NCBI GenBank assembly: GCA_947650285.1
Contig: CANTFL010000418.1
Span: 1-64,000 of the forward strand
Length of the DNA: 64,000 nt
Source of the DNA: Hyaloperonospora brassicae
Lineage: Eukaryota > Oomycota > Peronosporomycetes > Peronosporales > Peronosporaceae
Reading direction: 5' to 3'
Under the pieces are notes generated by a model. It was not told the origin of the DNA, made no database searches, and was given only the letters and a program-made list of their open reading frames with translations. A program made the translations under genes and the position numbers. Shown here one piece after another: positions 47,801-58,437 of the stretch (position 1 is its first letter; every line of letters begins with the position of its first letter).

Positions 47801-50800
47801 GACTTAAATTAAATAGCTCGCTATGCCTGCTATCTCCAAGGCGACCAAGGCTAAGTTTCAACAGTATATCGCTCTCCATTTCTACGCGACTGGGACTTCG
47901 TTTTAGAGCGTTGATAAAAAATGCATTTGAAGGAGGCCAACCGGTTGCTGCGTCCTGACGACAACATACTTTATAATAACAAGCAGCTGAGATCAACACT
48001 TCTCGAAAGGTGTTACACCTAGCTCTTGGCAAAGGTGATAAGAGTTTGGCTGAAAGTACGATGTGTAAATGACCGATGGCTTGACAAACATATTTAACGA
48101 TTGTGTCATTAACTACATGGCCATTTGCCTTCCTTCAGCCTGTACCTGGAATCTGGGTTGACTGGTCAGCAGGCACAAGACTACAAGTTCATTGCCGACG
48201 ACACCGCTTGCGTAAAAGAAGACTTTTGCAGAAAGCGTGGCCGATAAGGATAATGCTAACCAAATATCGTGCAAGTTCTGCGTGAAATTATCCCATCAAT
48301 GAGCCTCCAAGGAAGCTGTGCGCACGGTGTGCACTTTTTGGAAATGATAAAATTTGAGCCACCAAGACCGATCAACTTGTCGTCAGGGAGGAAGTCTATC
48401 ACGATGGCTATCCCTTTAAGATGCCTCATAACTTTGCGGAATATTGCAATAATATCGTCAGGTTCTTTCACAACCATCACATCCTAAAGGCTAAACTTTG
48501 TGCTGTTCAAAACCAATATGGTGCTCCCATGATCCAGGGAGAGGTACCAACCCGACGGGTTACTATTATGGCAATAGCCAATTCTCTGCTTGCGCTAAAA
48601 TGACATCTGTACGCGCTCGTCTCAATGCGCAATTTTCTTTAGGTCTTAGCAAGCCAAAAAGAACAGCGGGCCGAGGTGCGCACTCCCGTTACTGATGAGC
48701 GCTTTTTGGAAAGCTAAAAAATATCTTAGCAATTCTGCGTCAACTAGATCGCCTCGTCGTCAAGTACCCGTCATACAAGACACCAATCTCAGAGGTGTTG
48801 CTCGACTTTCTTAAATGCAAACGGAATTCAAAACATTCCACAACGACAAAGCCACCACTACAAAAGAGCGGGTTTTCTTAATCAAGCTTTCCGAACAGGG
48901 CATGGATTTTACGAATGGCGTGGCGCATAGCGTGTCTTACCTGCTCGACTGTGTGCTTCTTGGTGAGGTCATCTCCAAGCCTATAGTTGTAGTTCGGAGG
49001 ACGCGCTTATCAACAAACCCATTGACGATGAGCAGCCTGTTGACGATGCCCATAAATCCAAATTTACTTGAAATAAGCCGGGTTAAAGATTGCTGAAAAA
49101 ATTAAATGACCTATAATTCGGGGGGATTATAGCTCCTTGCCGATCGAAGCAAGACTTCATTGAATGGTGGCTGACCGACAATGGGGGTTATCAATGCCCC
49201 AGAAAGTCGTAATCAAACGTCTTAGCATGGTCACCTCAATTGCTGCTTGTCAGAGCGCAACTTCACAAAAAGAGGGGATTTTACGTATTCTAAGCTAAGA
49301 ACCAGCTTAGCCTCTGATACCTTTAAAAGGCTTGTATTCATCAAGCCAAATCTTGGAGCTTTCTACGACTCACTAGAATCAGACAAAGTGAAAAGCACGG
49401 CAGAAACACTGGAGATCGACGTCGATGACTTTAAACCGGCGTAGACCATTGATGGATAGAGTTATCGACCCCATTAATTGTAAAACAATGTCAAATTGGG
49501 TTTTTTAGTATTATAATAAAAGCCCGATGAATCGACCAGAAAAATCGTTTTTGATAGCCTCTGTTCCTATTATATGCACTGATGCAGCATTTACCTCGTG
49601 CCACGGAAGTCTGATGAAGCATAACACCGCCATTAGTAGTCACGATGAGGACTTGATTAGAGACCGCGATGAAATGCCAGAAATCTATTTCTTACTTATC
49701 CCCTTTGCCCGCTGGTAATTTTTGGTCGTGGCTGGCCGCTCATTATCGCCTGCTTGTACCCTACTTCTCAGGGAAAGCTTGCAAAAATCGAGCGAAACCT
49801 CGCTTAACACGATGAGAGCGCAGAAAATAAAAAGTTTGCCGTCAAGTTTTAGCGTGTGGATCCGTCGCTAGTGCTAAATCTAGAAAAAGTTGCGGATAAG
49901 AAATCACGAGATGTTGCTCTTGTTGATGCGTTCCTTCGTTGCTTGCGGGCAGACGCATCGTAGGCTACGGACCAATACCAACTACGTCTTCGTCGGACAA
50001 GGCGATTGTGTGAGACTAGAGCGCCTCTGTCTTCTGATACTTCCCTGGTAAATGCGAGTAATGCCGTAGCTGACAATATTACTCCTCCCGCAGCAAGACA
50101 AAGTGACGCGGGTGTAGCTACGATTGAGGTCTATGCCTCCACATCGCCTAACGATGATTTGACATCCGAGACTTGCCCCACCAATGTCATGACTTTTCTT
50201 GACCGCCCGGAGTGAGTGCTACCGTTGTTGAGGGCAAGTCGGCGATGGTCGAGGAAGACTAGTATGGAGGTGAAGCCACGTTGTTTGATGACACAGCCAA
50301 GAAGTGGAACATTTGTGTGTTTTTATGGTACCACGTAGACAAAACACTGCAAAGAAGTACCTTGTACTTATTAACGATTTTGCAGTGCACCATGGCTTTC
50401 TCAACGCGTCATGATCAGTGCGTCAGTGGAAATTAGCCTGCATAGCCCGCGCACATATATGGATGGGGCATCAACGACGTCGGTCTGAAAAGTTGGATCT
50501 CTAATAGTTGAACTTGTTACGGACCCTGCGTGCTGGATGCACGGCAAGTACCTAACGTCTAGAAGGCGGACTTGATGACGAATAATACAACAATGGGTCC
50601 CTATTGTATCTAGTATCTGGCGATATGTTTGCGTTCAGAAGTGTATCGATAATTTCACATGATTGTCAGGCTTCTAATGCGTTAGCTGGAGGAAATTGAA
50701 ATGATCGATGGTCAGTGAGGATTTCGGTACATCAACTGCACTACCGGGCTTAACTTCGTAAGCACGGTTATTGTGATCGACTAGACCAAGCGGTAGCTAT

Positions 50801-51560
50801 TGCACTCGTATCATTAGGTACAACATCAAGTACGTATTTGGATCGATGGTGTCGGAGCTGATCTGGCGCAAGCTGCTGAATATCCGCGTCAGTGTTGCGG
50901 GTGTAGATTCGGCTCAAAAACTTAATATAGTGCGATGTCTAGTTTGCAAACATGTAAACAGCGACTGACCCAATGAGTCTTCAAACATGATATTTATAGA
51001 GTTGCCCTCTGCCACCTTACTGATGTTTAGATACTATCATGCCGCTAGTGCGGGCACTCTAGGTGCTCGCACCGAGATTCGGGTTTCATTAGTTTTGCCA
51101 AATGTATAGTGTTTACTTTGGAACTTCAAACGTTACGATTAACTCAAATCTCGTTGAAGTAAATATAGAACACGGCCGTAGTATGGATCCCTCAGAAGTC
51201 TATTTTTTCTGCCAATTCATCACATACTGCCTCGTGATATTACCGATAGTGACATTTCAACGGCAAGACCGACTGCGTATTCGCCAGATCCGAATGAATC
51301 CATTGCGGTGAGTTTAGGCGCCCACAAGTATTAGAACTTTTTGTAAGGAGGGAGGGGCTATTTGAGCTACGATGCCCCTGCCGCGAACAACGCTCGTAGG
51401 ACAGCACTCGAAGAGGCACACAAATTAAGGTCAAACATTGTTTGCTTTTTCTATACGTCATTCTTTGACAAGATGAGGGCCAAGAACCCGATACATTTTG
51501 ATCGAATTCAGGCCACTTCGCCGATCTCAGCCACCTGAACAAGGACCGACTCAGGGCTTT
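44858..51560 (+). mobile_element. RLE non-LTR copy E, heavily degraded
   Basis: Fragments appear in the order of copy B: 5' UTR and start region (44858-45119), an acidic N-terminal part (about 46090-46320), GTGGCTGGCCGCTC after the zinc-finger region (49729-49742), LVDAFLRCL near 49920-49945, an RNase H trace (AAGAAGTGGAACATTTG near 50299), and RT motif A (YNIKYVFGSMVSELIWRKLL, about 50820-50885). An inverted LTR remnant interrupts it at 45120. The end point is uncertain; 46500-49700 is mostly unrecognisable. Confidence 0.55.
45120..45552 (-). repeat. Inverted LTR remnant (family of the 2-7959 element)
   Basis: Read on the minus strand it resembles the LTRs at 2-392 and 7569-7959: both ends show TGAAACGGGG-type termini, the conserved box is at 45364-45383, and the stretch matching the LTR's GACCCAAAGG/CTCATTGGTT region follows. 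No internal region adjoins it. Confidence 0.6.
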
Positions 51561-53461
51561 TTGCCGAATACGGCGCAGATGCAATCATGTCTGTTCTGCC
51601 TACTCATACGCTAATGAAGAATGGACATGTTATATATTATGTGAATCCTTTAATAAGGAGTCAACGGTACGAGCATATTATAGTCACGTGGCCCAATGTA
51701 GTCAAGTAGCTCATTTATTGCTCATTTCAAATGGACGTTCTGCGTCTGGTGCATCAATGTTAGTCGCTTTCTTCATTCATGGGATTACCTAACGGACAAA
51801 AAATCACGAATGGAATGGAAGGAGTCAAACACAAGCAAACTAGGTTACTCGCAATAGGTTGATGTAAATGCAGATTAAAAATTTCTGTGCGTTGTCGTAA
51901 TAATCGTTGTCACAGGGGTGCATTACGTCGGACACCCGTCCGTGGCAAAAGTTCCAACCCTGTGTATTTAAATATGCTATCATGACCACAAAATATAGAA
52001 GAAATAGCTATTTATAGCCGTCAACTAGTTAGAAGTAATTTCTAGATACTTAAGATCTTTCGTGACAAGCCAAAAGCGCCAGACACGGGACACAGGTTTT
52101 GCTGATTTTGTTGGAAAAAATCCAGCGTGTTTAGGTTCTGAGAATTCGTAGGACAACACGGGTGAGTTAGTCCGCGTGGATGGCTGCCTCCCTAGCTCAA
52201 TACAATGTGGGAGTGAAACTTCATATACTGACGCTTCACGATGCAGAGCTCCAACAAAAGAGACACGTTAAAGAGCCCTTGTATACCTCCCTCAATGGAT
52301 GTACGCTCGCTTACTTGTTGATGTGAGTGGATTTTACTGATTATAATAATAATTTGGAAACAAACCTTCAACTTCGCCCACTAGGGTCCTGGAACGGTGT
52401 TTATGTCGCCGTTGCTGCCGTGACAGTAACGTCGGAGCCTAACAATGTATGAGATTATTGTAATGTCTAAAATCAGTAACCTTGGCTCTGGTGATCTCGC
52501 TCTCCATTCTTAAGACTAGAAACTTACATCGACGCTTGCATATCTATAGTTAGTCCTATGAATACGGAAAGTAGATGTGCCTGGCATTTGTTGACACCCT
52601 GATAATCGGGCAAACAATACTGTCATCGTTCCGATCGTACTTTGTATCCCAAGTTTCATGTTATCATTTGTGTTGCAAGTCCTAACCTAGTATTCATCAT
52701 TCGTAAGATATTAAATGTGGCATCTTGATGTGTCATATCATACCTACGCCAGAGTAAAAAAATTGAGGCTCTACGGAACCGATGTAAAACGTATTGTAAT
52801 GCGGCATGACTGTCTTTTGTATATTTTAAGCTAGACGGATTGACTTCCGAATTGATGAAGGCGAGATAGTACCGGCTACGGCACAATGAACGTATCAATA
52901 TCAATATAGTGAGCACCATGCCTAAGTTTTCTGAGCTTTTTAGCCAATTCAAGGCTTCGCGACAGGTCGTTAACTAGCTCAAATCTATTTTAACTCATCG
53001 GCACCTTGCTGCATTGACTCTTTCTATGTTATGACCATTATTTATACCCCTGAAAGCATCCTTACAATTCTTCCTCTCCTCCCTTTGGACTATCACAAGT
53101 CGATAAATGGATACACACAACGAAGAGCCAACGAGGAGCAACCGTATTTTCAGCGCCTATGAGATGAAGCAGGCAACTTTAGCAAGATTAGTCTTGCTTA
53201 ACGCTGCAGTCTAAACTGCTACTGATGAGAAGAGTTCGGTTCTGTATGATATACATAAAAGGTGAATTCCTTTGACCTGATCTTCACAATGTGTAGGTTT
53301 GTACTATTGACTAGATGTACCGCGCGTGTATGGCCGGGGACGTGATCGCGTTGTCTAAACACATGATATGCGCATTTTTAGAATCAAGCGCGTTGCTAAA
53401 TTTGGCTGGTGAAAGTGATGAGTCAAAAATAACCGTGACCCATCATGTTTTTGTGCGATCT
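51561..53461. other. Degraded DNA, nothing identified
   Basis: No open frame of convincing composition and no recognisable motif was found. The position suggests decayed copy E 3' sequence or older insertions. No U1-like TTGCACTCC segment was seen here. Confidence 0.4.
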
Positions 53462-53901
53462 TGCAACTGGTGAGCCCGTTACATAAAAATTGATACGTCA
53501 ATTTTTGGGTATCATCTATTTTCGATAATACTCATCATTAACATCAATCGAGAAAAGGTGATGTTGGCGGAAGATTTCACTCGAGAATAATATATTTGGG
53601 TGCTCCACTTTTGGTTGATGTGGTCCCATCAACCAAATAAAACAACAATCGCTGCTGGACGCGCGCAATGAGTGGTGACCAAACAAGAAACCCACATAGG
53701 AGATTTGGTAATTAGTATTGGTAGATTGAAAGCGAAAGATGATTTAGAAAGATACATAACTATAATAAATAACGGTTCTACTTTTTTCTTTAGACGGAGC
53801 TTCAAGTTTTGTCTGCTTCGCTGCGCTTCCTCGCCACGTGTACGTGACGTCGGGTGCACGCAACCTTGTGTTGAATTGACGCAAGGGCGTGTCCCGCTAC
53901 A
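53462..53901 (+). repeat. Solo LTR or LTR fragment of a related Ty3/gypsy family
   Basis: It starts TGCAACTGG..CCCGTTACA and ends CCCGCTACA (440 bp). Conserved features shared with the LTRs at 2 and 7569 are the box at 53659-53678, hairpins 53540-53546 with 53559-53565 and 53610-53620 with 53627-53637, and a CTTCCTCG..CCACGTGTACG block near the right end. No matching 5-bp flanking duplication is seen (GATCT versus CAACC), so it may be a recombined fragment. Confidence 0.8.
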
Positions 53902-56900
53902 CAACCGACATAGATCGTAGGTTTTTGCCCTGGGATTAGCGGAGTATCTGTATAACCAAATGAATATGACCCCTTCAATTGATTGCCTCAACAACTTTAT
54001 AATTAAGCAATTCGTTCTATCATGATGAGAGCTGAGCAGACATTCGTCCCGTTCACCATGCGCCCACGATATTATAATTTTACCCGAGCGCCCTTCGAAA
54101 CCGATAGATAGCTCGCAATCAAGAGCCGGAGGGATGATGCAACTGAAATGGGTAATGGTCCCCGACATCAAATTTGTTGGTTAACGTTTGTTATTGGAGC
54201 CCTCGAGCCGACGCTTATGTCTGATGCTGGACGCGATTTCGCAGGATATAAGCTGGATTAACTACGAGCACAATTAGCATGGCCAGATCCTGTACACAGA
54301 AAGATTTACAAGGCGCCACGACAAAAGCATTGGTTTCTGCCCGTCATCGCTATAGGACATTTCACGGATTTGTAGGCCTGACATGAAAAGCATTGAACGA
54401 CGCAGAGATATATTGGTTGACGTGGACTTTTGTGATCTAGCTTTGGCGCGGTTGGTGCTATGTATTGTGATAAATACTCTACCTACGCGAATGTGGCTCC
54501 ACCGAATTTTGGACATTTGGAGCAGACATTGTGTGATTCTGTGCCGACTGGCTTCTGATGCTATAGCATCAGTTTACAGAACTTCTTGTTTAAATCAAAC
54601 AGCTTGCCTTGCCCAGTCCGAAATGTCAAAAATAACGGACGTGAATAGAATAGGCGTTAGAAAAATGGCGAAATGAATGAAAGTGATTGACTTTACATAT
54701 ACTCGTCGTTCAACCTGTTTAAAAGCACCGTCGAAGTATGTGTTCGCAATTTACATTGCCTAGAACTTTGGCGAAGCTCCGAAAGGCAGATCAAGACAGC
54801 GCATGGCAGGTTGCATCATTTACAAGAGACGCCGGAACAGTTCAGGCTCGAGAGAACGAGCTATCAAAATATTAGGTGTGTGTTGTTACCTGGCGGAATT
54901 GCGGTATCCAGACGTTTAATCGCCCGCCGTAAATGTATAGCTGGCCGTCGTACGTAACGTGCTACCGTAAAGTGATGAATACAAAATGACACTCTTTCAA
55001 ATCCGCGCGTGTGCATAGGCCTGCTAGAAAAAGCTTGTATGCCAGCGGATGATTGAACGCTTAGGTGAAGGACGCATGCCTCGTGTTTGGCCCGTCGTGC
55101 CCGCATACAGGCACCGAAGCTGTCCACGATATTCATTTAAAATGAGAGGCAATTACGACGAGGTGGAAGAACGCGTGTGCGCGTAGAAGCGAGTGTGGCC
55201 GATACTTCGAAGTGTTTTTGCATTACTAGTCTGTTGGTAAAACAAATTCAAGTAACACTTAAATCTACGATTATCAGGATCGAAGATAGCGTCATATAAA
55301 GCGAACGACTGAAGAATGCCGCAAGTAATGGTCGTCTTCCGCCGCCATCAGGTTGAGGACAGAAAGCATGTTGAAAAGGTTACGAATGACCGACCAAATC
55401 GGTAGGAATAAAGTCGTACCTGGTATGCGTATAGCGTGTACTGCAAATTTATCCAGCAGCACACCAAGGTGAAGGTGCACATGCTCCCTTTTGAATGCCA
55501 TAGCAATAGATCCGAGATACTTAAGGCAAACCGCTGGGTAGTTGATCAGTTGTACATTGCTGTGATGAGAGAAAATGATGTGTTGAACTGCGCATTCGGT
55601 TCTACGGACCTTTCGCCGTGTAGTGGAAACACCGTAACTTATCCTCAACCTTCAGAGCTATTGAAATGATTCTTCGGAGCCCTCAAGGAATACCGTTCGG
55701 CATCACGCTTGACGCTCGACGCTAAGCAAATGAACGGCACGTTACATCGCACGCCGTGATTAGCACGGAAAACTCGCGCGGCGTGCGTCAAACTAGCGGC
55801 TTCAGACGGAGCACATGCATTTCCAACTTCCCGCCAGTTTCTTGTCCCCTCTACGTCCTAGCCGAATAGGCTTGTCAGAATTTTCCTTTTGACCTAACCC
55901 TCAGAACATCTGGACGTATCAGAAGATTAAGTCACGCTTGCTCTACTGTTTAACAAGTTCGGAAGAAATCTCGATCTGTAGACCCAAATGCATCCAACGA
56001 CCGTTTCTATCCCCTTGCCCTGCAATCACAATATTTAGGAGATTTTCATGATCTCACGCATTAAAAAGTCCGTCAATAGGTTGACAAGCAAGGTCAAAGT
56101 CAATATACGAGCCTTCTGGTTTCGCTGGCCTAGGGACGTCACTTTGAGCTCTGAGATCTAGAAGATTTGTCTTCCGCTGACTTGCGCTACATTCTTTTCT
56201 TCAGTGAAATAGGTGTACCCATTCCTAGGGCCCGAAGCGGAAGAGCGCTTAAAGCGGTACAAGCAGCATGAGGAGCCCGTGAAAAGTGAGGCGTAGGATT
56301 GGACGATGTATGATTTCTGTTTTGGTCCAGGCAACTGCACTAATTTGGTGGACATTCGGCTGGAAATAGCGGTACCAGTTAGCTTGAATAAGGTTGCGCA
56401 GGACCCGAGATATGAAACTGCATCGTAATGATTCTGGGCCAGTCTCGAAGTGATGTTACATACGACAGGTTCTTTCCGCCGATGTGTGCGAGCCTATCCT
56501 CGCCCTGCTCGCCGGGTAATTGCCGTGCCACCGGACATTTGGCAACGCATGCGTCTTCAGCAGCTTGGATGTGATATTCAAGTAGGCTCACGAAGTATTT
56601 GCTTTCACGTGTCGTCGGATGACTGCTGCTACCAGCTTTGTGCCGGGCTTATACTTCACATGGCCCGTAATACCTCCTTCTATCAATACTACATGCTTGT
56701 AGTTTGCCATAGTTCCACCAGTTGCAGGAGGCAAGTCCGACGCTACTTGCACTACAAACGGGTGCGGTCCTGCAACCTGAACTTGAGCAATCGATCTTGT
56801 AAATAATGCGGTCATGTCGCTCGTGTTCATCTTGTAATCATTGCGTGGCCAGCCGTCAACATGGGGTTCTGAAGAAGCTTAGTCGTTGTCTTGCTGACGG

Positions 56901-57540
56901 GACGAGCCGGGTATCGAACGTCAACGTTGCTTGGTATAACCGTTCGCTACCTCGTGGTCTGTTTTTGCACTTCTTCCCTATATCTTAGAGTCTCAGTCCA
57001 TCAAGTCCTTATTCGGCCGGAGAAGAAGCTCGTGGTCGGGACAATCTGCGGCGTGTGCCACTCGTACATGCATGAGCGCACTGGAGACGGAAGTAGCATG
57101 GAACGGCATTCTATGCAGTATTTACACGGGGTTATTTACTTGCTATTTCTTAAGTCTACGTCGGGTTGCCTCGACAAGCACCTGCGCTAGAATCGATTTT
57201 GGACCCGGCACGGTAGAACCCATCTTAGTTAATACAATTGGGTGGATTAAAAAATGTCTAGTAGAGGATATCAGGTTGGAAGAGTTGGAAAGTCACGTGA
57301 TTTACTTACAGTTGCGCAGTATCAAGGAGTGCATGATTGCGTTGGGCCGGAAACTTTATGTTTACTACACGGGGTTACTAACTAACAGGAAATTGTCTAT
57401 GAGGGGTTTTACTGTACGAGGTTCGATTGCTCAGATTTTATGGCACGTGTCATTTTCGACGAGAAATCATTGACCACACGACCGGCTTTGTGCACTGGTC
57501 CCTCCTCCACACGTTTTAGATTAGAGCCGTAACAATAATT
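53902..57540. other. Degraded intergenic DNA
   Basis: Short open frames of 60-180 codons exist on both strands (for example near 54383, 55436, 56450 and 57072), but none has a recognisable domain, signal peptide plus stop context, or coding-like composition. I annotate no gene here. Confidence 0.5.
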
Positions 57541-57659
57541 TTTACACACATGACGCCATCTGATCTGGCCGCCGTCTGCTCATCGCCTCCTTTGGAGCTA
57601 ACTTCTCTGTCGCAGCGGTACGGACTCTTCTCGCTGGGCTCCAAAATCACACACCCTTT

Positions 57660-57675
57660 GCTCACTTTTCATCTT
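57660..57675 (+). promoter_or_regulatory. Oomycete initiator-like element
   Basis: GCTCACTTTTCATCTT resembles the oomycete core-promoter initiator (GCTCATTYYNCAWTTT), with two mismatches. It lies about 90-100 bases before the ATG at 57763, a usual 5' UTR length for oomycete genes. This argues against using the upstream in-frame ATG at 57550. Confidence 0.65.
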
Positions 57676-57762
57676 GCGCCTGCGTGGCCAGAATCCAGTG
57701 AGAGGCTCGCGTCGGATCAGCCACCTGCCCCCACATCCAGCCATATACATTTGAAGTCGACG

Positions 57763-58425
57763 ATGCGATCCTTCTACGTCTGTACTCTCTTTTTGAGTGG
57801 TATACTCCTGCTCAGTAGTGACTGCGCCTCGGCCGCCAGAATGGACGACTCGAACGACGACATGGATTGGATGGATCCTATCCATGAATTGAAAGCTAAG
57901 CTTGGCCACACAGGCGCTAAGCTTCGCGAGAAATGGTCGAAGACGAAACCCGCGCGCATTATGAAACACGCGCTCAAGGACTTGAAGGACTTACCCCATG
58001 AAGTGAAGATGTATACCATTGTCCACACTCTTCAAGCCGGCAAGCTGGACGTTCGTCGAATCGATGCGCCGGGTGAGTTGCTGTCAAAGGACTTTTGCAG
58101 GTTCGTCCGACATCTTCATCGCAACACCGAGCACAGCGATCCGGACGCCGCGGTGCTGTTCTTCTTTCGGACAAGATTACTCGAGAACGAGGTGGCAATC
58201 CTGATCTCGCGCGCGAAGTTGTTCGAGGAAAATGCGGTGCATATGCAGAAGGCGCTTTTCAAGCAGTGGTTTCAACGAAAATTAGATGTGAACGGTGTAA
58301 AAGAGCTGTTTACGAAACCCTATGCGTGGCAGTGGGGCGACGATGTGTATGTTCAAGATATCGTAAGTTCGTATCGAAAGTACCTGCATCACAGGCGCCG
58401 TTCCACCGCCCGGCATGCTGGATAA
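57763..58425 (+). CDS. Secreted WY-like effector candidate, no RXLR
   Basis: The 220-residue protein starts with a clear signal peptide (about 24 residues, hydrophobic core LFLSGILLL, predicted cut after CASA). The mature part begins with an acidic stretch (RMDDSNDDMDWMD), then mostly charged helices. The C-terminal third (QWFQRKLDVNGVKELF, followed about 20 residues later by SSYRKYL) resembles the W and Y motifs of the oomycete WY fold; a weaker earlier repeat starts near MYTIVHTLQAGKLDV. No RXLR or dEER motif is present where expected. It is intact, GC-rich against AT-rich surroundings, and has an initiator and a poly(A) signal, so it is probably a live gene. A role in the plant interaction is inferred from the class only; target unknown. 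Confidence 0.82.
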   Translation: MRSFYVCTLFLSGILLLSSDCASAARMDDSNDDMDWMDPIHELKAKLGHTGAKLREKWSKTKPARIMKHALKDLKDLPHEVKMYTIVHTLQAGKLDVRRIDAPGELLSKDFCRFVRHLHRNTEHSDPDAAVLFFFRTRLLENEVAILISRAKLFEENAVHMQKALFKQWFQRKLDVNGVKELFTKPYAWQWGDDVYVQDIVSSYRKYLHHRRRSTARHAG

Positions 58426-58431
58426 ACAATC

Positions 58432-58437
58432 AATAAA
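58432..58437 (+). terminator. Poly(A) signal of the secreted-protein gene
   Basis: AATAAA starts seven bases after the stop codon. Confidence 0.55.

Noticed and set aside
53629..54171. Minus-strand frame of 180 codons overlapping the LTR at 53462-53901
   Set aside because: It runs antisense across the LTR end and unrelated flank, with no domain.
56450..57473. Plus-strand open frames of 60-133 codons before the effector gene
   Set aside because: No domain, and composition looks random; Cys/His clusters do not fit a known finger spacing.
57550..57762. Upstream in-frame ATG at 57550 for the secreted protein
   Set aside because: It would place 71 residues before a perfect signal peptide and lies upstream of the initiator-like element.
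57900..57960. KLRE near the mature N-terminus as an RXLR-type motif
   Set aside because: It lacks the RXLR pattern and no dEER follows, so the protein is called RXLR-less.
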